The notes: generated by a model from the letters alone, not told the origin. Counted from the first letter of the stretch, positions 16,540 through 25,344 are shown. The stretch: 64,000 nucleotides of DNA from Alphaproteobacteria bacterium UBA1301 (GCA_002307725.1 DBUB01000004.1:62001-126000); one strand, 5' to 3'. Numbers and translations are program-made.

Positions 16540-17078
16540 GGGTTCGCTCCACTATTGGGGCCGTTTTCTTCGGGGGCGTCGAGCAACCGGCGCAACTCGA
16601 CGAACAGCCTGCGGGTGGCACGATTGACCGGGCCCTGCAGACTCTTGGGCAGGCCAAGCACAGTGGAAGGATCAAGTTCGGCATTCTCGATCGCGTTGCG
16701 CAGCGCCAGCACCGCTTCGGTGTCGCCGTCGATGCTCAGATCGCGTGAAAAGAACAAGGCATCACCGTCATAGGTCCCGTCGACCATGCCGATCAGCACC
16801 ACCAGCGGTGCCGCGATGCGGGCGTCGTGGTCTTGCGCTACGGAGCGGCGGACCACTTTCATATCGGTGCGACCACCTTCAGGCTTGATTAGAAAAACAA
16901 ATGGGCAATCGACCGGATCGATCGCGAAGGTGCGGCCGGCGTATTCCCCCAACCGGGCCGCGAAGGACGGACGGGCCGCCATCGCATTGGACATCAGCCG
17001 GCGTGCGATCACTTCCAGCGGCAAAAGCGGCAGGAAGCCGGTCGCGTTCGAAAGGAAAGGCGGCAGATGTCCACGCAT
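16536..17078 (-). CDS. ubiT: UbiT, SCP2-domain accessory factor for anaerobic ubiquinone synthesis
   Basis: A 180-aa protein with an SCP2 lipid-binding domain (about residues 38-140, with PSFAARLGEYAGRTFAIDP and DGDALFFSRDLSIDGDTEA). UbiT binds the hydrophobic ubiquinone intermediate in the oxygen-independent pathway. It is the first gene of the ubiTUV operon. I see no FNR box upstream, so the oxygen control of the operon cannot be read directly. Confidence 0.9.
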   Translation of the reverse strand: MRGHLPPFLSNATGFLPLLPLEVIARRLMSNAMAARPSFAARLGEYAGRTFAIDPVDCPFVFLIKPEGGRTDMKVVRRSVAQDHDARIAAPLVVLIGMVDGTYDGDALFFSRDLSIDGDTEAVLALRNAIENAELDPSTVLGLPKSLQGPVNRATRRLFVELRRLLDAPEENGPNSGANP

Positions 17079-17371
17079 CGTCTAGCTCATTATTCCGGGC
17101 GCAAATTTTAGGCGCACCAGTGACGGCCTCAACCCGCCCGGCTGGATTTGGCTGGTTTTGTCGCGGGCTTGCGGCAATTTGGAACGGCTAAAAGCCAGGG
17201 CATTGAAACCCGTTATCAGGCGCATGTGGGCCGGCCGCCGATTCATCAGTGTACGTTTGAATTGCGATGGTGGCCGTACAACCTGCCATTATGGGGCCAG
17301 TTGTATCTGCGTCGCGCGGACGCACGCCACCCCAGCGCCAAATCCGCAACTTCGAGAACGAATGCGAGGCT

Positions 17372-17548
17372 TTAGCGGGTCAGCAGCGTGTAACCGTCGC
17401 ACAAAAGGTGCGTCAACGCATTGGTTTGCGCCGTCACCCAGTCGATCCGCTGGGCCGTCAGGGCAACCCCCGTGGGCGGCACAAAGCTGTGCCCACCGAA
17501 CTGCAGCAGAGCCGCGATAGCCAAGCCGATAATCATCGATCGCAGCAT
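17372..17548 (-). CDS. 58-aa exported or membrane-anchored microprotein
   Basis: ATG at 17548 has an excellent ribosome-binding site (GGAGGGACGGG). The product starts with a hydrophobic segment (MLRSMIIGLAIAALLQFGGH), then a polar tail with one Cys (THLLCDGYTLLTR). It could be a signal anchor or a cleaved signal peptide. I recognise no family. It lies about 290 bp upstream of ubiT on the same strand. Confidence 0.55.
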   Translation of the reverse strand: MLRSMIIGLAIAALLQFGGHSFVPPTGVALTAQRIDWVTAQTNALTHLLCDGYTLLTR

Positions 17549-17784
17549 CCCGTCCCTCCGTGGTAGCGCGGCATCCTTCTTACACCAATTTGTGGCGTTT
17601 TGCGGGCTAAAACAATGACAGATGCGTTACCGGACCCCGCGATTTTGGGCGCAATGCTTTGTTTCTGCTGCGATTTGCGAGGTTTTCCGCGGCCGCCTTA
17701 AACCCCTGTCATCGGTGGGCGGCACCCCGCCAGCGGCGGTCGTCCCGCGGCCGAGCTCCATGTTCGGATGGTTGGCGGCACCGG

Positions 17785-18147
17785 TCACGACTTTACTGGC
17801 ACGAACAGCGTCTTCACGAGTTCGCTTGGCCGGCACAGACGGGCGGCGGTGTCGGTCACCACGATCGGCCGGTTGATGAGAATTGGGTTCTCGATCATCG
17901 CGTCGAGCAACTCATCCTCGCCGACATCTCTTTCGTCCAAGCGAAGCGCGGTGAACAAAGGCTCCCGCTTGCGGACAAGCTGGCGGACGGTCAGCCCCAT
18001 GCGGGCAACCAAGGCTTTCAACTCCTCACGCGCCGGCGGCGTTTTCAAATACTCGATAATGTGCGGCTCATAACCAGCGGCACGGATGGCCGCCAAGGCA
18101 TTTCGCGATGTTCCGCAATTCGGGTTGTGATAGATCGTGATCTCCAT
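17785..18147 (-). CDS. arsC: Arsenate reductase, glutaredoxin-dependent (ArsC)
   Basis: A 120-aa ArsC-family protein of thioredoxin fold. The catalytic cysteine is Cys11 in YHNPNCGTSRN, and NPILINRPIVV carries the conserved arginine region. The reaction is arsenate to arsenite with glutathione/glutaredoxin. No arsR or arsB is next to it, and many chromosomal homologues of this type have unproven arsenate activity. The start at 18147 is set by the family N-terminus (MEITIYHNP). Confidence 0.88.
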   Translation of the reverse strand: MEITIYHNPNCGTSRNALAAIRAAGYEPHIIEYLKTPPAREELKALVARMGLTVRQLVRKREPLFTALRLDERDVGEDELLDAMIENPILINRPIVVTDTAARLCRPSELVKTLFVPVKS

Positions 18148-18187
18148 GACGTACTCCAAATGCCTCCCGTATCGGTCGGCGGTCTGC

Positions 18188-18487
18188 TCAACGGGCGGTA
18201 AAGACGCTGTCGTCTGCCAGTTCCCCGCGCAACTTTTCCAGTTGCTCCCAATCGCGCGCCAGAGCGTCGTCCAGCTCGTCGCGATTGACGCGTATGTACT
18301 CGGTGACGCCTTGCTTCGTAATACGCAGGGTCGTAGCGACATGCTTCCATGCCAGGAACGCGCGCGCTTCGACCAGTTTCTCTTCGGTATCGACCGTATA
18401 GGTCCCGGCCGACTGCCGACAATCGAGCCCACTGATCCAAAACGGCTGGCCAAAGATCACTTGCCTGCTGGTTGTGCGCGATGCCAT
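18188..18487 (-). CDS. Conserved hypothetical protein
   Basis: A 99-aa soluble protein with the pattern VIFGQPFWISGLD...AGTYTVDTEEKLVE followed by a C-terminal helical part. From memory it resembles short uncharacterised proteins common in Rhizobiales. No function is known. The start ATG at 18487 has GGAGGCAGGC upstream. It lies 40 bp before arsC on the same strand. Confidence 0.65.
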   Translation of the reverse strand: MASRTTSRQVIFGQPFWISGLDCRQSAGTYTVDTEEKLVEARAFLAWKHVATTLRITKQGVTEYIRVNRDELDDALARDWEQLEKLRGELADDSVFTAR

Positions 18488-18693
18488 GCCTGCCTCCACT
18501 CGACGGGACACGAAAACGCCGGCAGGCGACGAAACAGGCGGGTCGCGCCGTTCCGCCGTTCCAGCTCTGTTTTTCGGATTTTTCTATAGATGGGCGCTAT
18601 CGCCCCCTATTACAAGAGCTAATGCTTGGCAGGGTCGCGCGTCCACGCCAAGAACGGACTTATGTCCGCAATCGTGCCGAATGATGCCCGCCG

Positions 18694-18849
18694 TTACGGC
18701 GCGTGCTTTTCGGCGCTTTTCTCAATGGCCGTTCCGGTGTTGGAAACGTCCTTGCCGGCTCCCGCGATGGTATTGCAGCCCCCGAGGAGGAGCGTCGCGC
18801 CCGTAAGCGCAAATAGGATGAGAGCCAACACTTTCGTGCTATGGCGCAT
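18694..18849 (-). CDS. Entericidin A/B-family small lipoprotein
   Basis: A 51-aa lipoprotein precursor: a basic start (MRHSTK), a hydrophobic stretch, lipobox LLGGC with Cys25 and a short tail NTIAGAGKDVSNTGTAIEK. This is the standard entericidin layout. Entericidins are small stress-associated envelope lipoproteins whose role is still unclear. It is too short for usual ORF cut-offs and sits with DUF3309 and other small envelope genes. Confidence 0.85.
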   Translation of the reverse strand: MRHSTKVLALILFALTGATLLLGGCNTIAGAGKDVSNTGTAIEKSAEKHAP

Positions 18850-18933
18850 GACAAATATCCGTTTGGTATCAGGTTACGCGCCGAGCTGGATTTTCTGTTG
18901 TCGCCAAAACTCTTGGGACCAGCCGGCTATGCG

Positions 18934-19089
18934 CTAAATCCGTCCCAAGAGGACCAGGATGACGACGATGACCAAAACGAGCCCCAACCCGCCACTCGGG
19001 CCGTAACCCCAATTTGTACTGTAGCGCCAACGCGGCAGTGCGCCGACCAGGAACAGCACAAGCAGGATTAGTAGAATGGTACCAAGCAT
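18934..19089 (-). CDS. DUF3309-like small membrane protein
   Basis: A 51-aa hydrophobic protein: a first helix (MLGTILLILLVLFLVGALP), a Trp/Tyr/Gly-rich centre (RWRYSTNWGYGPSGG) and a second helix (LGLVLVIVVILVLLGRI). This is the layout of DUF3309 proteins, found widely in proteobacteria with unknown function. It lies 84 bp upstream of the entericidin gene on the same strand. Confidence 0.85.
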   Translation of the reverse strand: MLGTILLILLVLFLVGALPRWRYSTNWGYGPSGGLGLVLVIVVILVLLGRI

Positions 19090-19191
19090 GGTTTGAACTC
19101 CTGTTCAGGGTGGCAATCGCAGTCGCCCGCCACCGACGGCATCTTCTGCGATCAGAGGCAGGGCCGTCGCCCCGCCCCTGCTACAGACGGG

Positions 19192-19515
19192 TCACTTCGT
19201 GGGCGGCACCACAACGACGGTCGTGCCATCACCTGTGCCGGTATTGCCTTTGGTGCCCTTAGCGCCCTTGGCACCTTTGGCACCGGTTGCACCGGTATCG
19301 CCGGTTGCGCCCGCACCGCCGGTAGCGCCGGTATCGCCGGTGGCACCCGTTGTGCCTACACTACCAGTGTTGCCTTGATTGCCTGTCGCGCCCGTATCAC
19401 CGGTGTAACCCGTGTTGCCGGTATTGCCCTGCGGACCCGGTGGGCCCGCGGGACCAGTGCAGGCAACGAGACCAAGCGACGCTACCAGCATGATGATTGG
19501 CATTGCGTATTTCAT
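19192..19515 (-). CDS. Collagen-like Gly-X-Y lipoprotein
   Basis: A 107-aa lipoprotein precursor. The signal ends in lipobox LVAC (Cys19). Residues 21-92 are 24 uninterrupted Gly-X-Y triplets: Pro-rich at first (GPAGPPGPQ), then mostly GNT, GDT and GAT, then GAKGAKGAKGTK. A short tail (DGTTVVVVPPTK) ends the protein. It should form a short trimeric collagen-like rod at the cell surface or in the periplasm. A FixJ-like box lies 80 bp upstream of the ATG. Confidence 0.85.
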   Translation of the reverse strand: MKYAMPIIMLVASLGLVACTGPAGPPGPQGNTGNTGYTGDTGATGNQGNTGSVGTTGATGDTGATGGAGATGDTGATGAKGAKGAKGTKGNTGTGDGTTVVVVPPTK

Positions 19516-19590
19516 AACGGTTTCCTTTCGGTGTGTACGCGGCAAAAATGCCGTATCGTTTTCACTGTACGGACGGCTCAGCGGTGGCGG

Positions 19591-19609
19591 CAGCATCGGA
19601 ATCTACTCA
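19591..19609 (-). promoter_or_regulatory. FixJ-like box A, upstream of the collagen-like gene
   Basis: On the minus strand this reads TGAGTAGATTCCGATGCTG, one base off the local consensus TGAGTAGWTTCCGACGCTG. It points at the collagen-like lipoprotein gene. The GTAG-TTCC core resembles FixJ operators of rhizobia (GTAmGTAG). Confidence 0.6.
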
Positions 19610-19718
19610 AGCTTGCGCGCGGACCAGCACTGCCGGTTTTTTTGACTGCAATCGCTCCGGCAATCACCCGCACGGATCGCAGCCAATCCGTAAGGGCTGA
19701 TCTGCCATACGGCACAGC

Positions 19719-20351
19719 CTAATCTGTGTACCAATTACCATCGTTGTGACGGCAAGCTGTTCCGGTGCGATTGTAGGAACGGCTGTTGCTGTAACCAGCT
19801 TCCCGGAAATCGCGGCAGGTGTTGCCGTCGCGCGAAAACTCGCGGGTCGGCGTGAAGCTGCCGTAGCTGCGTCCGTCGTCATTGCGCCAGTTGTGGCGCT
19901 GTCCGACACGGCCATCGAAACCCTGGCTATAGGAACTCATGGCGACACGGCGGTCGTCGCAATTCATATCGCTCGCGATCGCATTGCCCGCTAGCCCGCC
20001 GAGGATGACGCCACCGATGACGGCGCCGCCGTTGCCACGGCCTGCCGCGTTGCCGATTAGCCCGCCGGCGATGGCGCCCAACACCGTGCCAGTGGCGGCA
20101 TTGTTGCCGCAATCGTTGCCGTAATAGTACGCGCCACGATCATAGCGGGCTTCATGACGATAAGGAGCTGGCCGGTAGCGATCATTGCGGTCGCGACGGG
20201 CATAGCCATCGTCGTAGCCGTAGTTATAGCCGTTGCCATAGTTGGGTTGGTCGTTATTCTGTTGATTGTGACCGCTGGGGTCGGCGTTCGCCGTACCAGC
20301 GCCGAATACGACCGCCGCCGTAGCGAGCAACATGCTTATCCTGTTCAACAT
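19719..20351 (-). CDS. Exported glycine-zipper protein
   Basis: A 210-aa protein with signal peptide (MLNRISMLLATAAVVFGAGT, then ANA cleavage), a Tyr/Asn/Arg-rich linker (about 25-80), a glycine-zipper domain (GTVLGAIAGGLIGNAAGRG and AVIGGVILGGLAGNAIASD, about 88-127) and a Cys-containing C-terminal region. It resembles the 17-kDa surface-antigen/glycine-zipper 2TM group, which inserts in the outer membrane or periplasm. A FixJ-like box is 116 bp upstream. Confidence 0.75.
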   Translation of the reverse strand: MLNRISMLLATAAVVFGAGTANADPSGHNQQNNDQPNYGNGYNYGYDDGYARRDRNDRYRPAPYRHEARYDRGAYYYGNDCGNNAATGTVLGAIAGGLIGNAAGRGNGGAVIGGVILGGLAGNAIASDMNCDDRRVAMSSYSQGFDGRVGQRHNWRNDDGRSYGSFTPTREFSRDGNTCRDFREAGYSNSRSYNRTGTACRHNDGNWYTD

Positions 20352-20466
20352 CAATTTGTCCTCAAGAAATGCCCGCACGAGGTTCCGAAGGGAAATGGCG
20401 CGGGATAGGGAGAACGCCTTGAGCGCTCACTCGCCGCGATCATACGCGACTGCGCGCAGGTACCGG

Positions 20467-20485
20467 CAGCGTCGGAAACTACTCA
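20467..20485 (-). promoter_or_regulatory. FixJ-like box B, upstream of the glycine-zipper gene
   Basis: Minus-strand reading TGAGTAGTTTCCGACGCTG is an exact match to the local consensus (W = T). It faces the glycine-zipper gene. Confidence 0.6.
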
Positions 20486-20527
20486 AAACACCTTCCCATT
20501 GGACAATCGTTGCGACGACAAACAGAA

Positions 20528-20719
20528 CTAGCAGTCGTGACGCTTCAGCGTGACGTAAACGGCCACGGGGCGCTCGACGCAATTCTTCGATATTTCCCCC
20601 AAGGTGGATGCGATATGTTCCAGCGTCGCATCGCCAGAAAGGCGGAACGACGCTTCGCGATCGTGAAACACGACTTGGATACGGGTGGCGCCCAGACGTT
20701 CAATTGCATTCTGTTGCAT
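20528..20719 (-). CDS. Conserved small soluble protein, unknown function
   Basis: A 63-aa protein (MQQNAIERLGATRIQVVFHD, then a short alpha/beta part ending VAVYVTLKRHDC). ATG at 20719 has GGAGGGTCCT upstream. I think I have seen similar short proteins in alphaproteobacteria, but I assign no function. A variant FixJ-like box lies 100 bp upstream, so it may belong to the same regulon as its neighbours. Confidence 0.6.
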   Translation of the reverse strand: MQQNAIERLGATRIQVVFHDREASFRLSGDATLEHIASTLGEISKNCVERPVAVYVTLKRHDC

Positions 20720-20814
20720 AGGACCCTCCATGATCAGTTCGCCGGACAAAGGCACGCAACCGATCGCGTAGACCGGGACCTGCTTACCGTAGCTGCGCGC
20801 TGGGCCAGAAAGGG

Positions 20815-20833
20815 AGACTCGGAAACTACCTAC
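20815..20833 (-). promoter_or_regulatory. FixJ-like box C
   Basis: Minus-strand GTAGGTAGTTTCCGAGTCTC overlaps the stop codon of the hybrid kinase gene and faces the 63-aa protein gene. It deviates at the 3' half, but its GTAGGTAG start is the best match in the window to the known FixJ core GTAmGTAG. Confidence 0.55.
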
Positions 20834-23800
20834 GATTGCTCATCCGGCGCGGCGGCTAGCGCCAGCCGGGCCAACGCCGGAAGCGATTTGGCGCCCGTTT
20901 TCGTCATGATCGCGGCGCGATGGTTTTCCACCGTGCGTTGGCTGATGCCGAGGTCGGCGGCAATGTTCTTGCTCGGGTTGCCAGCGAGAACCATTTCCAT
21001 GACCCGGTGCTGTTGCGGCGTGAGTTTCGCCAAACAACTCGCAGCAGCGGCCTTCCAAGCGGCCAGTTTGGTCGCGTCTCTGGACTGCACCAGCGCACGG
21101 TTGACGCTGGCGATCAGGTCCTTGCTGCTAATCGGTTTTTCGAGGAAATCCGAGGCCCCCGCCTTCATCGCTTCCACCGCCATCGCCACGTCGCTGCTGC
21201 CCGTGATCATGATCGACGCCAATCGCTGACGCTCGCCATGGAGACGATGCAGCAATTCGAGCCCGCTCATTCCGGGAAGATAGGCATCAATCAACAGACA
21301 CCCTTCGCGGCCAGAACGATACGCCGCAAGGAAGTCCTCACAATTTGCAAAGTCCTCGACATTGCGGCCCTCGACCTGGAACGTGCTGCGTATCCCAGCC
21401 CGGATTTCGTCATCATCGTCGACAACAAAGATTGTCGGCGAAGTCGCAGCCGCTCTCGTTTGAACAGCCGGCCCGCGCCGGTTGGTTTGCTTTTCCGGGA
21501 GAAGCCGCTCGATAACCTGAGCCAACTCCTTCGGGTTCATCGGCTTGTTTAGTTGCATACAATTACGACTCGCAACACGACGCATGGTGGCGGTCGTTAT
21601 GTCACCTGTCAGAATGACGGCTGGCACATCTCTCTGGAGTTTGTCACGAACGCGCTTGATGACCTCTAATCCATCCATGCCGTTCGGCAGGTTGTAATCA
21701 GCAATCACCAGATTCGGCCGGACGGTGCCGCGATTGACCAAAGCGAGTGCCGCAACGCCGTCGGCTGCCGTCGCGACGTGATACCCGTTGTTCTGGAGCA
21801 GAAGTCCGAGGAGTTCGCGAACGTCGATGTCGTCCTCGACGACCAGAATGGCACCCAAGGAAAGGCCATCACCAACGAGCGCGGCGTCAGCGGCAACAAG
21901 CTTGTCATCCTTCGGCGGCGCCGGCGCCGTGCTTTTGGCCGACGCCAGATCGACCTCGACGGTGAAGATTGAGCCTTTGCCAGGATGCGAACGAACGCGG
22001 ACCGGGTGCCCCAACATCTTGCCCAAGCGCTGTACGATGGACAGACCGAGGCCGAGACCGCGGCTGCGTTCGCGCGCCCCATTGCTGAGTTGGTGGTACT
22101 CCTCGAAAACGGCTTGCAGTTCCTCGGCAGGGATACCGATGCCGGTATCGCAGACCATGATGCGGAGCGTATTTTTGGACCGGCGGCACCCCAAGAGAAC
22201 CTTGCCGTGTTCGGTGTATTTCAGCGCATTCGACAAGAGATTGCGGACCATCTGCTCAAGCAGGTGGGGATCGCTGCAAATGAACTGGCCGCACTTAACG
22301 ACGCGCAGGTCGAGCCCTTGGGATTCGGCGGGAAAGGCGAATTCGTCCCGCAGGCGGTTCAAAAGATCGTTGATCGGGAACACGACCGTCTCGGTACGGA
22401 CCGTGCCAGCCTCGATCTGATTCAAATCGAGCAGCGTGTTCAACATGCCCGAAATGGCGCCAAGCGTCAGATCCAGCCGCGTCACCAGTTTCTGAGCGGC
22501 CTCACCAACGACCATTTTCGCCAGCAGACCCTGAAGCAAAGCAATCGTCTGGAGCGGCTGACGCAGATCATGGCTGGCAGCCGCAAGAAACCGCGATTTC
22601 GCGATGTTGGCCTGCTCGGCCTCCAGCTTGGCATCTTCCAATGCTTTGGCGGAGTGTTTGCGTTCGGTAACGTCGGTAAAGGTGATGACCACACCCTCCA
22701 CAGCGCCGTCATGGGCGTGGTAAGGCAGAATCCTGCGGCTAAACCAGACACCGCCCAACGCTTCCACCTCGCGTTCGATCGGCGTGAGACTATGCAGCAC
22801 GGTGCGGGCATCGGCGGTCAACGAACTGTCCGCGGACAGCGAATGCAGGTCCGCGAGCGGCCGCCCGATATCGCTGGGAATGATGTTAAAGAGCAGTTTC
22901 GTAGCCGGCGTGAAGAAGCGGATATTGAGGTCAGTATCGAGGAACAGCGTCGCAACATTGGTGCTGTACAGGATGTTCTGCAGATCGTCGGAGGTCTCGC
23001 GCTGGCGTTCCAGCGTTTCCTGAAGCTGGGTGTTGAGAGCCGTCAGTTCCTCATTGAGCGACTGCAATTCCTCCTTGGAGGTCAGCAGTTCCTCATTGGT
23101 GGACTGGAATTCCTCGTTGACCGACAAGGCCTCTTCATTGACTGCCTTTTGATCTTCCCCCACAATCTCAAGATTGCGCAGGGCCCCCCGAAGCTCCGAT
23201 TTTGTGGACTCAAGCTCACGCTCGAGTTCGGCAACTCTGGCAATGTCGGCCGCTGGGACCGGCATGCTTTCTTTCTTATCCTGGTTCGGTTCGTCGATGA
23301 AACAAATCAGGAAAAACTCCTCGCTCTCGCTGAACGCGGGCTGGACCGTAATGGAGAACAAACGGCCGTCGTGGTTCGTCAGTTCGCCTGGAACAACGAC
23401 ACGCTCTTTCTCCTGGCTGGCGCGTTGAATGGCCACCCGCAGCTTGCTGCGCAAGGCTTCACTCACCATCGCGAGCAAATCGTAGGTAGGCTGACCGGCC
23501 GGCACGCGCAGATAACGATCTGTCGGCCCCAGGGAATAGAGGCATTCGTGATCGCGGTTGATCAGGACGGCCGCTGGCGCAAAGGTATCCATTACCAAAC
23601 GCTGGCAGAGGTCGGCAAACGCCGCTTGCCGCACGGCGGTCCTGCCCTGCCCGGCAACCGAAAGAGCGCGGACGTTCCACTTGGAGTCCTTGGAGACGCC
23701 AATGTCGCCGAGCCGGCCGACGCCGATACGCCGGTACAGCCGCTCGGCCTTCGAACACACCTCAAAGCGGCCATCGCTATCGCTGACCGTTTCGGCACTG

Positions 23801-25242
23801 CCCAGCAGCAGGAGCCCGTTCGGGTTCAGCGCAAAACTGAATACCGAGATGGCTTTTGCCTGTGCCTCGGGCCGCAAATAAATCAGAAGGTTGCGGCAGG
23901 AAACCATGTCAAGGCGCGAGAAGGGGGGATCGATCAGGACGTCTTGTACCGTAAAGACCACCGCCGCGCGCAGTTCCGGTGACACCCGGTAACCCTGCTT
24001 TTCCTTGCGGAAATAACGGGCCAGCCGTTCCGTCGAGACGTTCGCTTCAATGGCTGCCGGATAAAGTCCTTCCCGGGCGATGTCCACCGCTTCCTGGTCG
24101 ACATCGGAGGCAAAAATCTGCAGTTGGGTCGGTTTTGCTGTCGCCGACATCTCCTCCCGGAACAGCATGGCCAGAGAATAGGCCTCCTCGCCCGTGCTGC
24201 AGCCGGCAATCCAGATGCGAACCGGGCGATCGGAGGGGTGATTCCGGATCAGGTCGGGAATGATCTTTTGTTCCAGGACCGCAAAGACCTTCGGATCGCG
24301 GAAGAAGTTGGTGACGTTGATCAACAGATCCTTGGCAAGAAGTTCCAGCTCGCTTTTGTCGTTCTGCAGGAGCTTTAGATAGCGGTCGCCATCGCCGGGC
24401 GCGACCGCAGCCAACGCCATGCGCCGCTCGATCCGGCGCTCAAGAGTCCCATGCTTGTAATGAGTGAAATCGTGCGCGGTGTTGGTGCGCAGCAGCGCGA
24501 TAATCTCGGGCAGCCGTTCTTGAACGGTGTCTTTGAGCGTCGGTCCGTCGCGTTCGCCGGTCAGCGGCGCCCCCCGTTCATATTTGATGATCGCGTCGGA
24601 CATCCTGGCCACGGGCAGCACCAAATCGACCACTCCCGTCGCAATCGCGTTTTGTGGCATGCCGTCATACCCGGCTTCCCCGGGTTCCTGGGCGATCACC
24701 AGACCGCCCTTTTCCTTCAGCATCTTCACGCCGATGCTGCCGTCGGTTCCGGTCCCCGACAGCACCACGCCCACGGCGCGCGCGCCGCTTTCCTTCGCCA
24801 GAGACTGCAGCAGGAAATCAAACGGCAACCGGGCGCCATGGCGTGCTTGGGGATGGGAGAGACGGATCTTACCGTCGGCGACGGAAAGATAGGTCGCGGG
24901 CGGAATGACATAAAGATGGTCGCCCTCGATCAGCATTCCATCCGTCGCCTGGCACACGGAAAGCGACGTGTGGCTGCTGAGCAGATCCACCATCATGCTC
25001 TCATGGGTCGGATCAAGGTGCTGGACCAAGATGAAGGCGATCCCCGTACCGGCGGGAATCGTGCTCACGAGCTTTCGGCTGGCTTCAAGACCGCCGGCCG
25101 AAGCACCCAACCCAACGACGAGAAGGCTTTTCTTCGACGGTTCGACCGTTTTGGGTACGCCAACACGACCGCGCAACCGCACGGGATTCGACCTCGATTT
25201 CGCCGGAGCCTTAGCGACCCGGCGTGGACGACTCTTTGGCAT
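20830..25242 (-). CDS. CheB-CheR-PAS-histidine kinase-REC-REC-LuxR HTH hybrid
   Basis: A 1470-aa cytosolic fusion. Domains: CheB methylesterase 38-225 (triad Ser48 in GASAGG, His75 in VQHLDP, Asp167 in GTGTDG); CheR methyltransferase about 240-505 (NVTNFFRD, AGCSTGEEAYSLAM); linker with PAS-like part 540-650; coiled coil 665-755; PAS 755-860; HisKA with His891 (ASHDLRQPL); HATPase_c to about 1100; REC1 with Asp1182; REC2 with Asp1319; FixJ/LuxR HTH 1405-1465. CheB-CheR-kinase fusions are known; ending in a FixJ-like receiver plus DNA-binding domain is unusual. No mcp or other che genes are adjacent. Confidence 0.92.
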   Translation of the reverse strand: MPKSRPRRVAKAPAKSRSNPVRLRGRVGVPKTVEPSKKSLLVVGLGASAGGLEASRKLVSTIPAGTGIAFILVQHLDPTHESMMVDLLSSHTSLSVCQATDGMLIEGDHLYVIPPATYLSVADGKIRLSHPQARHGARLPFDFLLQSLAKESGARAVGVVLSGTGTDGSIGVKMLKEKGGLVIAQEPGEAGYDGMPQNAIATGVVDLVLPVARMSDAIIKYERGAPLTGERDGPTLKDTVQERLPEIIALLRTNTAHDFTHYKHGTLERRIERRMALAAVAPGDGDRYLKLLQNDKSELELLAKDLLINVTNFFRDPKVFAVLEQKIIPDLIRNHPSDRPVRIWIAGCSTGEEAYSLAMLFREEMSATAKPTQLQIFASDVDQEAVDIAREGLYPAAIEANVSTERLARYFRKEKQGYRVSPELRAAVVFTVQDVLIDPPFSRLDMVSCRNLLIYLRPEAQAKAISVFSFALNPNGLLLLGSAETVSDSDGRFEVCSKAERLYRRIGVGRLGDIGVSKDSKWNVRALSVAGQGRTAVRQAAFADLCQRLVMDTFAPAAVLINRDHECLYSLGPTDRYLRVPAGQPTYDLLAMVSEALRSKLRVAIQRASQEKERVVVPGELTNHDGRLFSITVQPAFSESEEFFLICFIDEPNQDKKESMPVPAADIARVAELERELESTKSELRGALRNLEIVGEDQKAVNEEALSVNEEFQSTNEELLTSKEELQSLNEELTALNTQLQETLERQRETSDDLQNILYSTNVATLFLDTDLNIRFFTPATKLLFNIIPSDIGRPLADLHSLSADSSLTADARTVLHSLTPIEREVEALGGVWFSRRILPYHAHDGAVEGVVITFTDVTERKHSAKALEDAKLEAEQANIAKSRFLAAASHDLRQPLQTIALLQGLLAKMVVGEAAQKLVTRLDLTLGAISGMLNTLLDLNQIEAGTVRTETVVFPINDLLNRLRDEFAFPAESQGLDLRVVKCGQFICSDPHLLEQMVRNLLSNALKYTEHGKVLLGCRRSKNTLRIMVCDTGIGIPAEELQAVFEEYHQLSNGARERSRGLGLGLSIVQRLGKMLGHPVRVRSHPGKGSIFTVEVDLASAKSTAPAPPKDDKLVAADAALVGDGLSLGAILVVEDDIDVRELLGLLLQNNGYHVATAADGVAALALVNRGTVRPNLVIADYNLPNGMDGLEVIKRVRDKLQRDVPAVILTGDITTATMRRVASRNCMQLNKPMNPKELAQVIERLLPEKQTNRRGPAVQTRAAATSPTIFVVDDDDEIRAGIRSTFQVEGRNVEDFANCEDFLAAYRSGREGCLLIDAYLPGMSGLELLHRLHGERQRLASIMITGSSDVAMAVEAMKAGASDFLEKPISSKDLIASVNRALVQSRDATKLAAWKAAAASCLAKLTPQQHRVMEMVLAGNPSKNIAADLGISQRTVENHRAAIMTKTGAKSLPALARLALAAAPDEQS

Positions 25243-25344
25243 TCCTCAATTGATCTCTAAAGGCAGATTTCAAACAAAAACCAGCTCTTCTTTACCACAC
25301 CTTGCCTACCGTAGCGATGCCGGAAAGCCGTGTACGTGCGGTTC

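Noticed and set aside
17145..17380. Plus-strand ORFs in the region upstream of ubiT
   Set aside because: Several overlapping frames of similar low quality, none with a good ribosome site.
19192..19596. Collagen-like tract read as a CRISPR or simple DNA tandem repeat
   Set aside because: Triplets are degenerate at DNA level but perfect as Gly-X-Y protein with a lipoprotein signal; there are no spacers.
21985..23982. 665-aa plus-strand ORF opposite the hybrid kinase
   Set aside because: It lies fully antisense to conserved kinase and CheR domains, has Arg/Gln/Gly-rich composition typical of GC-rich shadow frames and shows no domain.
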